Shown in pieces: positions 8,326-17,600 of a stretch of 64,000 nt of DNA (the first letter of the stretch is position 1; the number at the start of each line of letters is the position of its first letter). This DNA comes from Betaproteobacteria bacterium (GTDB taxonomy: Bacteria; Pseudomonadota; Gammaproteobacteria; Burkholderiales; SG8-39): positions 222,990 through 286,989 of the forward strand of contig JACPYS010000042.1 of NCBI GenBank assembly GCA_016195915.1, read 5' to 3'. The notes below the pieces were generated by a model that did not search any database, was not told where the DNA came from, and saw only the letters and a list, made by a program, of their open reading frames with translations. The position numbers were made by a program, and so were the translations under genes.

Positions 8326-9192
8326 ATGGACCCCGCAATCTTTCTCATCCAGTTGCTCAACAGCCTGCAGTACGGGCTGCTGCTGTTTCTCGTCGCCAGC
8401 GGCCTGACCCTGATCTTCGGCATCATGGGGATCATCAACCTCGCCCACGGCAGCTTTTACATGATCGGCGCCTACCTCGCGTTCTCGCTCACCGCGGCGG
8501 TCGGAAATTTCTGGCTGGCGCTGTTTCTGGGCGTGCTGCTTTCGGTGGCGCTCGGTCTGGCGCTCGAGTGGCTGCTGATCCAGCGGCTGTACCACCGCGA
8601 CCACCTCTACCAGGTTCTGCTCACCTACGGACTGATCCTGATTTTCGAGGAGGCGCGCAGTCTCATCTGGGGCGATGACGTGCACGGCGTGCAGGTCCCG
8701 GAGTTTCTCAATTTCTCCATCCCGCTCACCGAGACGCTGTCCTATCAGGTGTACCGCGTGGTGATGTCCGGCATCTGCCTGCTGCTCGCCGCGGCGATGT
8801 ACTTTCTCATCCAGCGCACTCGCCTGGGCATGATGATCCGCGCCGGCGCGACCAATCGCGAGATGGTGCAGGCCCTGGGCATCAACATTGGACTGCTCTA
8901 TCGCCTGGTGTTCGCGCTCGGCATTGCGCTCGCGGCGTTTGCCGGCATGCTCGGCTCGCCGATCTCCTCGGTGTATCCGGGCATGGGAAACCAGGTGCTG
9001 ATCGTGTCCTTCGTGGTGGTGGTGATCGGCGGCATCGGTTCCGTGCGCGGTGCGCTGGTGGCCGCGTTGCTGATCGGCATCGCAGACACCTTCGGCAAGG
9101 TGCTGGTGCCGCAGATTGCCGGGATGACCGCCTACCTGCTCATGGCCGCGGTGCTGCTATGGCGGCCCGAGGGCCTTTTCAAACGGGCGTGA
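8326..9192 (+). CDS. livH: Branched-chain amino acid-type ABC permease LivH
   Basis: A 288-residue inner-membrane permease with about eight hydrophobic helices and the family hallmarks LTLIFGIMGIINLAHGSFYMIGAY near the N-terminus and AGMLGSPISSVYPGMG with IGGIGSVRGA toward the C-terminus (the coupling-helix region). It forms the transmembrane channel with LivM. The ATG lies 14 bp after the terminator hairpin, and the stop is followed after 2 bp by the livM start, so the pair is translationally close. Substrate specificity is set by the upstream receptor and is not known. Confidence 0.95.
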   Translation: MDPAIFLIQLLNSLQYGLLLFLVASGLTLIFGIMGIINLAHGSFYMIGAYLAFSLTAAVGNFWLALFLGVLLSVALGLALEWLLIQRLYHRDHLYQVLLTYGLILIFEEARSLIWGDDVHGVQVPEFLNFSIPLTETLSYQVYRVVMSGICLLLAAAMYFLIQRTRLGMMIRAGATNREMVQALGINIGLLYRLVFALGIALAAFAGMLGSPISSVYPGMGNQVLIVSFVVVVIGGIGSVRGALVAALLIGIADTFGKVLVPQIAGMTAYLLMAAVLLWRPEGLFKRA

Positions 9193-9194
9193 CG

Positions 9195-10175
9195 ATGGCA
9201 ATGCACGATGCGCAGCCGCGCGCGCTCGCCCTGGTGCTGGTGATCGGGCTCGCCGGCCTGGCGGTGTTCCCGATTTTCGGCGCCGACGAGAAGTTCTACA
9301 TGCAGTTCCTCGCCAAGGTCATGGTGATGGCCATTTTCGCGATGAGCCTGGACCTGCTGATCGGCTACGGCGGGCTGGTGAGCCTCGGCCACGCGATGTA
9401 CTTCGGGCTCGCGGGCTACACGCTGATGTCTCTGACGCCGGAGTACGAGGGCGCGAGCCTTTGGATCTCGCTTGCCGCGGCGCTCGGCGTGTGCGCGCTC
9501 GCCGCACTGGTGGTGGGCCTGCTCGTGCTGCGCACCAGCGGCATCTATTTCATCATGGTGACGCTCGCGTTCGCGCAGATGGCGTACTACGTGGTGCACG
9601 ATTCCAAGTACCTTGGAGGCTCCGACGGGAAGTACGTTTATGTAAAACCAGTGCTGTCGTTTTTCGGCTGGCAGCCGTTCAGCCTCGACAAGCTCGCGGC
9701 GTTCTACTACGTGATCCTCGGCACGCTGGCCGGCGTGTATTTCCTGCTGCGGCTGCTGCTCGCGTCTCCCTTCGGCCACGTGCTGGTGGGCATCAAGGCC
9801 AACGAGCACCGCATGCGCTCACTGGGGTTTCCGACCTTCAGCTACAAACTCGTCGCGTTCGTCATCGCCGGCGTGCTCGCAGGACTCGCGGGCTATCTCG
9901 CCGCGGCGCTCGACGGACTGGTGAACCCCGAGCTGCTTTCCTGGCATCAGTCGGGACAGGCGCTGATGATGGTGATCCTCGGCGGCATGGGCACGCCGGC
10001 CGGCCCGATCCTGGGCGCGGGCGCGCTGAAGCTTCTCGAACTGCTGCTCACCTCCTGGACCAAGCACTGGCAATTGCTGTTGGGCCTGTTCATCGTGCTG
10101 GTGGTGCTGGTGTTCCCCAATGGCCTGGCGAGCCTGTTCGGCAAGCGCAAGCGCGGCGGGGCAGAGCATGGCTGA
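9195..10175 (+). CDS. livM: Branched-chain amino acid-type ABC permease LivM
   Basis: A 326-residue membrane protein with about nine hydrophobic segments. It has the LivM signatures MAIFAMSLDLLIGYGGLVSLGHA and VILGGMGTPAGPILGA. The second ATG (9195) is preferred over the in-frame ATG at 9159 because the latter lies inside livH, while 9195 begins 2 bp after its stop. The 3' end overlaps livG by 8 bp. Pairs with LivH as the heterodimeric channel. Confidence 0.95.
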   Translation: MAMHDAQPRALALVLVIGLAGLAVFPIFGADEKFYMQFLAKVMVMAIFAMSLDLLIGYGGLVSLGHAMYFGLAGYTLMSLTPEYEGASLWISLAAALGVCALAALVVGLLVLRTSGIYFIMVTLAFAQMAYYVVHDSKYLGGSDGKYVYVKPVLSFFGWQPFSLDKLAAFYYVILGTLAGVYFLLRLLLASPFGHVLVGIKANEHRMRSLGFPTFSYKLVAFVIAGVLAGLAGYLAAALDGLVNPELLSWHQSGQALMMVILGGMGTPAGPILGAGALKLLELLLTSWTKHWQLLLGLFIVLVVLVFPNGLASLFGKRKRGGAEHG

Positions 10176-10929
10176 GGCCGCGGCGCTTTCGGTCGAAGGG
10201 CTGGTGCGAAATTTCGGCGGGCTCGCCGCGGTGGGCGGCGTTTCGCTCGAAGCGCGCACCGGGATGCTGCACGCGGTGATCGGTCCCAACGGTGCGGGCA
10301 AGACGACCCTGATCAATCTGCTCTCGGGAGACCTGCCGCCGTCGGCCGGAAAGATATCGCTCTACGGCACGGATATCACCGGGCTTCCCTCCTACCGTGT
10401 CTCCCAACTCGGCGTGGGGCGCAGTTACCAGAAGACGAACGTCTTCCTCGGCTTCACGGCGTTCGAGAACTGCCGCCTGGCGGCGCAGTCGCGCCTGCCG
10501 AGTTCGATGCGCTTCGTGCGCCGCGCGCTCGCCTACGCCGACGTCAACCGGGCTGCCGAACGCTCCCTCGCCGCCACCGGACTGGAGGCGCGCTCCGGAG
10601 AACTCGCGTCGGCGCTCTCGCACGGCGAGCAGCGCCAGCTCGAGATCGCGATGACGCTCGCCACCAGCCCCAGGGTGCTGCTGCTCGACGAGCCGCTTGC
10701 CGGCATGGGCGCCGAAGAATCCTCAAGCATGGTCGAGCTGCTCAAGACGCTCCGGTCCGGTCACGCGATGCTGCTGGTGGAGCACGACATGGACGCGGTG
10801 TTCGCGCTCGCCGACCGGCTGACGGTGATGGTGAACGGGCAGGTGCTGGCGAGCGGCGCGCCCGCGGAGATTCGCGCCAATCCGGCGGTGCAGGAAGCCT
10901 ACCTCGGCGAGGACGAACCCGGTGGCTGA
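10168..10929 (+). CDS. livG: ABC transporter ATP-binding protein LivG
   Basis: A 253-residue ATPase of normal LivG length. Walker A is GPNGAGKTT, the signature is a variant (LSHGEQRQLEIA, His for the first Gly), Walker B is VLLLDEPLAGM, and the switch His is in VEHDMD. The ATG at 10168 is preferred over an earlier in-frame start because it overlaps the livM stop in the usual way. It overlaps livF by 8 bp. Cytoplasmic motor subunit of the Liv-type importer. Confidence 0.95.
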   Translation: MAEAAALSVEGLVRNFGGLAAVGGVSLEARTGMLHAVIGPNGAGKTTLINLLSGDLPPSAGKISLYGTDITGLPSYRVSQLGVGRSYQKTNVFLGFTAFENCRLAAQSRLPSSMRFVRRALAYADVNRAAERSLAATGLEARSGELASALSHGEQRQLEIAMTLATSPRVLLLDEPLAGMGAEESSSMVELLKTLRSGHAMLLVEHDMDAVFALADRLTVMVNGQVLASGAPAEIRANPAVQEAYLGEDEPGG

Positions 10930-11635
10930 ACTGCTCATCGAGGCGCGAGGGCTGCACAGCTATTACGGTGCGAGCCATATCCTTCACGGTGTGGAGATCT
11001 CGATCGGCCGCGGCGAATCGCTCGGGCTGATGGGCCGCAACGGCATGGGCAAGACCACGCTGCTCAAGACGCTGCTCGGACTCGTGCGCCCGCGCTCGGG
11101 CGAGGTGAAGGTGAAAGGCGTGCCGGTCACGCAGGCTCCGACGCACCGCATCGTGCGCATGGGCATCGCTTACGTGCCGGAGGGCCGTGGAATTTTCCCC
11201 AATCTCTCGGTGCATGAAAACCTCGTCATGACCGCCCGTGCGGGAGCGGAAGGGCGGCGCGATTGGGACTACGAGCGCGTGCTGAAGACGTTTCCGCGCC
11301 TTGCCGAACGCCTTTCGCATGGCGGTGCGCAGCTCTCGGGCGGCGAACAGCAGATGCTCACCATCGGCCGCGCGCTGCTGACCAATCCCGATCTGCTGAT
11401 CCTCGATGAAGCCACCGAAGGACTCGCGCCGAAAATCGCGAAGGAAATCTGGCAGATCGTGCGCGTGGTGCGCGCCTCCGGCATCGCCACGGTGATCGTG
11501 GACAAGAATTTCGCCGCGGTGAACGCCATCACCGACCGCAATCTGATTCTGGTGAAAGGCGAGGTCGTGTACTGCGGGGCGTCGTCGGACCTGCGCTCGA
11601 AACCGGAGGTTCACCAGAAGCATCTCGGGGTATAG
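10922..11635 (+). CDS. livF: ABC transporter ATP-binding protein LivF
   Basis: A 237-residue ATPase starting at GTG 10922 and overlapping livG by 8 bp. Walker A is GRNGMGKTT (the LivF form), the signature is [15 protein letters not shown], and Walker B is [13 protein letters not shown]. The switch position reads VDKN where a VEQN sequence is usual; Asp and Lys for Glu and Gln is a mild oddity. Last gene of the operon; a 62-bp gap with no clear terminator follows. Confidence 0.95.
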   Translation: MAELLIEARGLHSYYGASHILHGVEISIGRGESLGLMGRNGMGKTTLLKTLLGLVRPRSGEVKVKGVPVTQAPTHRIVRMGIAYVPEGRGIFPNLSVHENLVMTARAGAEGRRDWDYERVLKTFPRLAERLSHGGAQLSGGEQQMLTIGRALLTNPDLLILDEATEGLAPKIAKEIWQIVRVVRASGIATVIVDKNFAAVNAITDRNLILVKGEVVYCGASSDLRSKPEVHQKHLGV

Positions 11636-11697
11636 GCACGCGGTCGCGAGATCCGGGTAGTATTCCCGCCATTCGCTTTTCGCCGGGGGGCGTTCTC

Positions 11698-12304
11698 ATG
11701 TTCGGCGTTCGACTCGCGACAATGCTCTCGGGGTTGGTTGTCGCTGCAGGGGTGCAGGCCCAGGCGTATCCGGCGAAACCCGTGCGCTGGATCGTGCCTT
11801 ATGCTCCGGGCGGCTTTGCCGACCTTCGCTCGCGCCAGATCGCGGCACGGCTCTCCGAACTGTGGAAACAGCCGGTGGTGGTCGAGAACCGCCCCGGCGC
11901 TGGCGGCAGACCTCCTTGCGGGCCACATCCCGATTATGTTCGAGCTGACTTATGCGGCGCTGCCTTCGGTCAAGGCGGGGCGTGTGCGTCCGCTTGCGGT
12001 CACCACGGTTGCGCGCCTGCCGATGCTGCAGGAGGTGCCGACCTTTGCGGAGTCGGGTTATCCGTCGCTGGTCGCCAGCAACTGGCAGGGTGTGATCGCG
12101 CCCCGCGCCATGCCGCGCGAGATGGTTTTCGCGCTCAACGCGACCCTCAACCGCGTCCTGGCGATTCCGGAGGTGCGCGATTCGATCCTCGCTCAGGGCA
12201 ACGAGGTTGGCGGCGGCGCGCCGGAGGTGTTCACCGATCTGGTGCGTGCCGAGATTCCGCGCTGGGCCGAGGTGGTGAAGACCGCCGGGATCAAGCCGGA
12301 GTGA
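11698..12304 (+). pseudogene. TctC/Bug-type tricarboxylate receptor with internal deletion and frameshift
   Basis: The first frame (from ATG 11698) encodes a signal peptide ending near VQAQA and the Bug opening [15 protein letters not shown] followed by [11 protein letters not shown]. At about 11905 the frame is lost. A second frame then encodes the C-terminal third, from [11 protein letters not shown] through [10 protein letters not shown] to the stop at 12304. Normal Bug receptors are about 320 residues. Here the stretch between NRPGAGG and DLLAG, roughly 110-120 residues including the ligand-binding loop, is missing. The junction lies in a short GGCGG-rich stretch, which suggests deletion between short repeats. 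A full-length protein cannot be made. No tctAB genes are adjacent. Confidence 0.85.
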
Positions 12305-12373
12305 GCGGCCAGTGAAATCCGATCCGGCGAACGAATCAGCGAGCAAGCGCCTGAGGCCCGGCGCCGCTGGCGC

Positions 12374-13030
12374 ATGCTTCGCCTGAAGGGTGTTTCGAAG
12401 CGATTCGGCGCACGGGTGGTGTTCGCCAACGTGGACCTCGCGCTCGATGCCGGGGAGTATGTCGCGATCATCGGCGAATCGGGCGTTGGCAAGTCCACGT
12501 TGCTGAACCTCATGGCCGGTCTCGAGCCGGCCGACGCCGGCAGTATCCTGTTCGAAGAGGTTGAACTCACCCGCCTGCCGGACGATGCGCTGACGCTGTT
12601 GCGTCGCGATCAGTTCGGGTTCGTGTTCCAGGCATTTCACGTGCTCGCGCACCTCAGCCTGGCGCAGAACGTTGCCCTCCCATTGCTGTTGCGCGGACGG
12701 GCGCCGGGCGAATCAGCCGCCCTTGCCGCCGCGGCGCTTGCGGCGGTGGGACTCACCGGCCGTGAAACCAGCATGCCGCGGGAACTCTCCGGCGGGGAAC
12801 TGCAGCGCGTCGCCATCGCTCGCGCGCTGATCGGGAAACCGCGCCTGGTGCTCGCCGACGAGCCAACCGGCAATCTCGACCAGGAAAACGCCCGTCAGGT
12901 GCTGGCGCTGCTGCGCGCGCAGGTGAAGCAGCACGGCGCCGCGGGCATCCTGGTGACGCACTCGGAAGCCGCCGCGGCGAGCGCTGACCGGAGATATCGC
13001 CTGCGCCCGGAGGGCCTCGCACCCGGATAG
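12374..13030 (+). CDS. LolD/MacB-type ABC transporter ATP-binding protein (orphan)
   Basis: A 218-residue ATPase with Walker [10 protein letters not shown], the MacB/LolD-type Q-loop region [15 protein letters not shown], signature [15 protein letters not shown], Walker [13 protein letters not shown] and switch His VTHS. The TGNLD motif is typical of the ATPases that drive FtsX-fold, MacB-like exporters and the LolCDE lipoprotein machine. No permease gene flanks it; the upstream neighbour is a pseudogene and the downstream gene is a protein kinase with its own promoter. It may serve a permease encoded elsewhere or be the remnant of a larger locus. Start at ATG 12374. Confidence 0.88.
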   Translation: MLRLKGVSKRFGARVVFANVDLALDAGEYVAIIGESGVGKSTLLNLMAGLEPADAGSILFEEVELTRLPDDALTLLRRDQFGFVFQAFHVLAHLSLAQNVALPLLLRGRAPGESAALAAAALAAVGLTGRETSMPRELSGGELQRVAIARALIGKPRLVLADEPTGNLDQENARQVLALLRAQVKQHGAAGILVTHSEAAAASADRRYRLRPEGLAPG

Positions 13031-13108
13031 GGCCGCACTGCAGCAAGCGCATCAGGCGAAGCTGGAAAACGGTGCGCCAGCGACCCGGCGGAGATGTGAG
13101 ATATGCCC

Positions 13109-13137
13109 TTGTCACATGGGGATGTGACCGCGATAAT
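13109..13137 (+). promoter_or_regulatory. Sigma-70 promoter with overlapping palindrome, upstream of the Ser/Thr kinase
   Basis: A -35 box TTGTCA (13109-13114) and a -10 box GATAAT (13132-13137) are separated by exactly 17 bp. A perfect inverted repeat GTCACAT-GGGG-ATGTGAC occupies 13111-13128, covering the -35 box and most of the spacer. A further TGTGA half-site lies at 13095-13099. The half-sites are CRP-like words, but in the TCACA-N6-TGTGA order, opposite to a standard CRP site. It looks like a repressor operator. It explains most of the 179-bp gap before the kinase gene. Confidence 0.65.
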
Positions 13138-13209
13138 AGCCAGATGTGGAAAAAGCGCGGAAATCTGACGCTCGCGGCCCGTCCGCGGGGCTCATTCTAG
13201 GAGCATGGC

Positions 13210-15330
13210 ATGGCTGCGCCCGCTGCTGACCTGAAAAAACTCGGTCGCTATGACATCACCGGCGTCCTCGGCAAGGGCGCGATGGGTGTGGTGTACGACG
13301 CCGTCGACCCCACGCTGCATCGCAGGGTGGCGATCAAGACCATTCTGAAGAGCGCGCTGGACGTGAACACCGCCAAGGAATACTCGATGCGGTTCAGCCG
13401 CGAGGCGCGCGCGGTGGCACGGCTCAACCAGGGCAACATCGTACAGGTGTTCGACTTCGGCGAGGAAGGCGACGTCGCGTACATCGTGATGGAGTTCATC
13501 AAGGGCAAGGAACTCAAGAGTTTCTTTGACGCGAACGACCGCTTCGAGACCAAGGAGGCGGTGCGCATCATGTGCGAGTTGTGCGACGCCCTGAATTTCG
13601 CGCACGAGGCCGGCATCATTCACCGCGATATCAAGCCCGCGAACGTGATGATCGATACGGAGGGGCGCGTCAAGCTGGCTGACTTTGGCGTGGCGCGCAT
13701 CACCGACGCCGACACCGGCGAGAACGAGCGCACGCAGGTCGGCACGATGATCGGCACCCCCGCGTACATGTCGCCGGAGCAGATCACCGGCGGGGAAGTC
13801 GACCGGCGCACGGACATTTTCTCGGCCGGGATCATCCTCTACCAGTTCCTGACCGGCGAGAAGCCGTTTACCGGGCAGGGCGCGTGGACGATCGCGAAGA
13901 AGATCACGCAGGACGATCCGCCGCTTCCGTCGTCGATCAACAAGACGATCTCCCCGCTGTTCGACTCGGTGGTCAACAAGGCGCTGTCGAAAAAGGTCGA
14001 GACGCGCTATCAGACCGCCAAGGATTTGGGTCTCGCGCTCCAGGCCGCGCTCGAGGGCCGCGGCCAGGAAGATACCTCCGACAGGACCGTGGTCGGCTTT
14101 CAGTCGCCTGCGGCAATGGCACCGGCGGCCAAGCCCGCGGCCCGTCAGGACTCGGGAGTCAGCGAGCAGGTCGAACTCGAGTTCTGGAAGGCGATCAAGG
14201 ACGGCAACGACGCGGACGACTTCGAACTCTATGTCGAGAAGTTCCCCAAGGGCATCTATACCGCGCTCGCGAAACGCAAGATCGCGAAGCTGAGGGGCGT
14301 AGAGCCCGAGGAAAGCGAAACAAAGCTCAAGCACGCGCAGGATCAGGAAAAACGCGAGGCCGAGGAGGCCGCAAAGCGCGAGGCCGAGGCCATGGCCAAC
14401 CTCGCCGCGGAGCAAGCCAAGGCGGAAGCCGAGCTCGCCGCGCGGGAAGCGGAGTTCCGCAAGCGCGAAGCCGAGGCCGAGGCCAAGCGCGCTGCCGCTG
14501 AAAAGGCGAGGGCGGCGGCCGAGGCCAAGCGTGAAGCGGATCTCAAGGCCAGGGCCGAAGCCGAGGCCAAGTCGAGGCTCGAAGAAATAGAGCGGGAGAA
14601 GAGGGAAGCCGAGGCGGCGCTCGTAAAACGCGAGGCCGAAGCCAAGGCGAAATTCGAAGCGGACCTGGCCAGGCGCGAAGCCGAAGCACGGGCGCGGCGC
14701 GAAGCCGAGGACAGGGCGAGGCAGGAGGCGGAAGAAAAAGCCAGGCACGATGCCGAGGAGAGGGCCAAGCGGGAGGCGGAAGCCAGGGCGAAGGCCGAAG
14801 CGGAAGCCAGGGCCAAGCGCGAGGCGGAGGCCAAGGCGAGGCAGGAGGCGGAAGCCAGGGAGCGGGCCGAGGCGGAAGCCAGGGCCAAACTTGAAGCCGA
14901 AGCACAGGCGATACGCGACGCCGAGTACGCGAAGCGCGAACTCGAGGTGAAGACGCGGGAAGCCGAGGGGCCGCAGAGCAAGACCAAACGCTTGATTCCG
15001 GTGATCATCGCGGTGGTGATCGCTGTGGCCGGCATCGGCGCGTGGTTTATTTGGGGACCCAAGTCAGGTCCGGATCCCGGGCCGATAATGGAGCTGGTAA
15101 AGAAGACCACCAAGAACAATGCCGATTTGACGAAGGCCAAGCAAGAGCTGGTCGAGGCGAAGAAGGCGGGCGACGCGAACAAGGAACGCGAGCTCGGGGA
15201 TAAAATAAAGCAATTTGAGGCGTTGGCCGAAAAATACGCGGCGGAGCTCAAGCCGCTCGAGGAAGAGTTCAATCGCGCGCAAGCGGGGAAGAAAGCGGCG
15301 GAGGCCAAGGCGCCGGAAGCCAAGAAGTAA
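13210..15330 (+). CDS. Membrane-anchored Hanks-type Ser/Thr protein kinase with long coiled coil
   Basis: A 706-residue protein. A complete kinase domain (about residues 14-275) has the glycine loop GKGAMGVVY, catalytic Lys43 (VAIK), HRDIKPAN (His138-Asp140), DFG at 158, and a TPAYMSPEQ activation segment of the PknB type. A linker with a short conserved block follows ([25 protein letters not shown], given here as positions 14185-14260). Then comes an Ala/Glu/Lys/Arg-rich coiled coil of about 215 residues (375-590), one transmembrane helix at about 596-617, and a second, shorter coiled coil outside the membrane. No PASTA domain. A kinase tethered by its C-terminus with a rod-like spacer suggests cell-envelope sensing; the signal and targets are unknown. 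It has its own promoter and no partner phosphatase nearby. Start at ATG 13210. Confidence 0.92.
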   Translation: MAAPAADLKKLGRYDITGVLGKGAMGVVYDAVDPTLHRRVAIKTILKSALDVNTAKEYSMRFSREARAVARLNQGNIVQVFDFGEEGDVAYIVMEFIKGKELKSFFDANDRFETKEAVRIMCELCDALNFAHEAGIIHRDIKPANVMIDTEGRVKLADFGVARITDADTGENERTQVGTMIGTPAYMSPEQITGGEVDRRTDIFSAGIILYQFLTGEKPFTGQGAWTIAKKITQDDPPLPSSINKTISPLFDSVVNKALSKKVETRYQTAKDLGLALQAALEGRGQEDTSDRTVVGFQSPAAMAPAAKPAARQDSGVSEQVELEFWKAIKDGNDADDFELYVEKFPKGIYTALAKRKIAKLRGVEPEESETKLKHAQDQEKREAEEAAKREAEAMANLAAEQAKAEAELAAREAEFRKREAEAEAKRAAAEKARAAAEAKREADLKARAEAEAKSRLEEIEREKREAEAALVKREAEAKAKFEADLARREAEARARREAEDRARQEAEEKARHDAEERAKREAEARAKAEAEARAKREAEAKARQEAEARERAEAEARAKLEAEAQAIRDAEYAKRELEVKTREAEGPQSKTKRLIPVIIAVVIAVAGIGAWFIWGPKSGPDPGPIMELVKKTTKNNADLTKAKQELVEAKKAGDANKERELGDKIKQFEALAEKYAAELKPLEEEFNRAQAGKKAAEAKAPEAKK
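14341..14970 (+). repeat. Degenerate tandem repeat encoding the kinase coiled coil
   Basis: Repeated units around GCCGAAGCCAAGG and GCGAGGCGGAAGCC encode A-E-A-x-A-K/R-R-E-type heptad-like steps without helix breakers. Copies are imperfect but close enough for slippage, so rod length may differ between strains. Confidence 0.75.
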
Positions 15331-15358
15331 AGCCTGCGCCGCCAGACGGCTAAACTGG

Positions 15359-16300
15359 CTACGCCACCCGATTGAGCAGCGGCAAGCCTTCCTTCAAGCG
15401 ACGGGAGTTGTCGAGCGCCAGTGCCAGGCACCGGTCGAACATCTCCTGCGTCAGCCAGGCCAGATGCGGGGTCGCCACCACGTTGGGCAGTGCGAGCAGA
15501 GGATGGTCCGGACGCAGCGGTTCCTCGCCGAATACGTCGAGCGCTGCGGCGGCAAGACGGCCATCGCGCAAGGCGGCGGCGAGCGCCGTTTCATCCACCA
15601 GCGCGCCGCGCGCCGTGTTGACGAGAATCGCGCCGCGCTTCATCGCGCGGAGCGCTCGGGCGTCGAACAGCGAGTTGGTCTCGGGCGTGAGCGGCACGTG
15701 CAGGGACACGATATCGCTTTGGGCGAGCAGCTGTTCGAGTCCGACACGCGGGAACGGCGACCCTGTTTTCGCCGTCCGGCTGGCGTAGACGACCTTCGCG
15801 CCGAGTGCCGACAGCCAGGGCGCGAGCATCTGCGGCACCGCGCCGAAGCCCACCAGCCCGACGGTCCTCCCGCCGATCTCGCCGAATCCGTCCTGCATCG
15901 CCCAGCTCTCCGGCCAGCCTCCTTCGCGGCGCACGCTGGCATCGAGTTCGCGCAGCCGCCGCAAGCAGGCGAGCATCAGCAGCAGCGCCATTTCCGCTAC
16001 GGCGCGGCTGTTCGCACCCGGCAGATTGCACACTGCGATCTCGCGCGCCTTCGCGGCCTCCAGATCGATGGTGTTCACGCCGGTGCCGATTTTCTGGATC
16101 AGCTTCAGGTTCGGCGCCAACGCGATCTGCGCTGCGCTCACCGGCTTGAGGACGTGCCATAACGTTTCCGCCTCGGCGAGTTCGCGCTCGTAGTCCGCGT
16201 CCTCGCTTTCCGGGCAGACCCGCAGTTGATTCGGCCAGGCGAGCTTGACCGCCTTGTCGATCAGCGCGGGACTGGCATCGAAGCGGAACAGGATCCGCAC
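15359..16300 (-). CDS. D-isomer-specific 2-hydroxyacid dehydrogenase
   Basis: A 313-residue NAD(P)-dependent dehydrogenase of normal length. The catalytic set is visible: Arg in NTARGALVDE, Glu in LDVFGEEPL and His in ATPHLAWLT. The Rossmann loop reads VGLVGFGAVPQ, with Pro in place of the last Gly of GxGxxG, a variation that probably still folds but alters the pyrophosphate turn. By family it interconverts a 2-oxoacid and a D-2-hydroxyacid. It is the last gene of a leftward cluster pdxH - kinase - enolase-like - dehydrogenase, separated from the enolase stop by 13 bp, so its substrate may be a phosphorylated or sugar-acid intermediate shared with those enzymes (inference). It faces the Ser/Thr kinase gene tail to tail. 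Confidence 0.92.
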   Translation of the reverse strand: MRILFRFDASPALIDKAVKLAWPNQLRVCPESEDADYERELAEAETLWHVLKPVSAAQIALAPNLKLIQKIGTGVNTIDLEAAKAREIAVCNLPGANSRAVAEMALLLMLACLRRLRELDASVRREGGWPESWAMQDGFGEIGGRTVGLVGFGAVPQMLAPWLSALGAKVVYASRTAKTGSPFPRVGLEQLLAQSDIVSLHVPLTPETNSLFDARALRAMKRGAILVNTARGALVDETALAAALRDGRLAAAALDVFGEEPLRPDHPLLALPNVVATPHLAWLTQEMFDRCLALALDNSRRLKEGLPLLNRVA

Positions 16301-16313
16301 TACGCGTGCTTCC

Positions 16314-17600
16314 TCAACTCATGTATCTCTTGAACAGCCGGCGGGCCGGGTAGGGCAGCGCTCCGGCGCCGAGCGATTCCTCGATGCGCAGACCTTCGTT
16401 CCATTTCGCCATGCGCTCCGAGCGCGAAAAGCTGCCGACCTTGAGCTGGGGCACTCCCCAACCGACCGCGAGATGCACGATCGAGACGTCCTCCGATTCA
16501 CCGGATCGCGCCGAGACGATCGCGCCGAAGCCTGCGGCGCGCGCCGCCTCCACGGCATCCCGGGTCTCGCTCACTGTGCCGGCCTGGTTGGGTTTGATCA
16601 GTACCGTGTTGCAAGCGCCTTGCGCGGCCGCCGCCTTGACGCGCGCCGCGCTGGTGACGAGAAAATCGTCGCCCACCACTTGCACCCTGGCCCCGACCCG
16701 TTGCGTAAACGCGCGCATCGCGGCCGAGTCGTCTTCGGCGAACGGGTCTTCGATGGACACGATCGGGTAGGCGTCGATCCAGCGCGCGAACATGAGCGCG
16801 AATTGCTCCGCGCCGAGGCTGCGGTTTTCGAGCGCCAGGTGATAGCGACCCCCGTGATAGAGCTGCGTCGCAGCGACGTCGAGCGCGATGGCGACATCCC
16901 CGCCGGGCTTGAAGCCTGCGTCTTCGATCGCCCCGACCAATTCCGCGACGCCTTCTTCGTTCGATTTGAACGACGGCCAGTAGCCGCCTTCGTCGGCGAC
17001 GCCGCGGAGCGCGCCCTTTTTTGCGAGCCGTGCGCCCGCCGCGTAGTAGACCTCGGCGGTCCATTCGAGCGACTCGGCGAAGCTGCCTGCACCCGGACAG
17101 ACCACCAGGTAGTCCTGGATGTCGACGCATTCGCGCGCGTGCGCGCCGCCGCCGTAGATCTGGATTTCCGGCACCGGGAGCGCAATCCGTCTGTCACCCG
17201 CGAGGTAGCGCCACAACGGCATGCGCGCACAGGCCGCCGCCGCGTGCAGGCATGCGAGCGACACGGCGACGAGCGCGTTTCCTCCGAGGCGGCCCTTGTC
17301 GGGCGTGCCGTCGAGCGCAATCATGGCGTTGTCGACGTCGCGCTGCGCCGCCGCGTCTTTCCCGAGCAGCGCGGTGCGGATCTCGCCGTTCACCGCCCGC
17401 ACGGCGTGACGCACGTCGAGGCCCCGCAGAGATTTTCCGCCGTCGCGTTTGTCGCGCGCCTCGCCCGAGCCTGTCGAGGCGCCGGCCGGCGCGATGGCAC
17501 GTCCGATCGCGCCGTCGTCAAGCACGACCTCGGCTTCCACCGTGGGCCGGCCGCGCGAGTCCCACACGCGCCTTGCGCGAATGTCTACGATCGCAGCCAT
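16314..17600 (-). CDS. Divergent enolase-family protein
   Basis: A 428-residue protein, full enolase length, beginning at ATG 17600. The enolase frame is clear: DSRGRPTVEAEV, GASTGSGEARDKRDG, ADEGGYWPS, ALDVAAT, SIEDPFAEDD, VVGDDF, the catalytic Lys loop IKPNQAGTVSET, and SRSERMAKWNEGLRIEE. The magnesium ligands (Asp246, Glu295, Asp320 in yeast numbering) and Lys345 and Lys396 are kept. Two usually invariant residues differ: Glu168 is Asp (IQDYLV for the usual IQEFM), and His373 of the SHRSGE loop is Ala (SARSGE). It may therefore be a slow or specialised paralogue rather than the glycolytic enzyme. It overlaps the upstream APH-fold kinase gene by 16 bp, so the two are co-expressed. Confidence 0.85.
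   Translation of the reverse strand: MAAIVDIRARRVWDSRGRPTVEAEVVLDDGAIGRAIAPAGASTGSGEARDKRDGGKSLRGLDVRHAVRAVNGEIRTALLGKDAAAQRDVDNAMIALDGTPDKGRLGGNALVAVSLACLHAAAACARMPLWRYLAGDRRIALPVPEIQIYGGGAHARECVDIQDYLVVCPGAGSFAESLEWTAEVYYAAGARLAKKGALRGVADEGGYWPSFKSNEEGVAELVGAIEDAGFKPGGDVAIALDVAATQLYHGGRYHLALENRSLGAEQFALMFARWIDAYPIVSIEDPFAEDDSAAMRAFTQRVGARVQVVGDDFLVTSAARVKAAAAQGACNTVLIKPNQAGTVSETRDAVEAARAAGFGAIVSARSGESEDVSIVHLAVGWGVPQLKVGSFSRSERMAKWNEGLRIEESLGAGALPYPARRLFKRYMS

Noticed and set aside
14341..14970. Kinase-internal repeats as a mobile or CRISPR-like element
   Set aside because: Units are short, in frame and encode a continuous coiled coil; no spacers.
14343..15431. A 362-codon Ser/Ala-rich minus-strand frame opposite the kinase coiled coil
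   Set aside because: Product of the repeated Ala/Glu/Lys codons read backward; low complexity without signal or domain.
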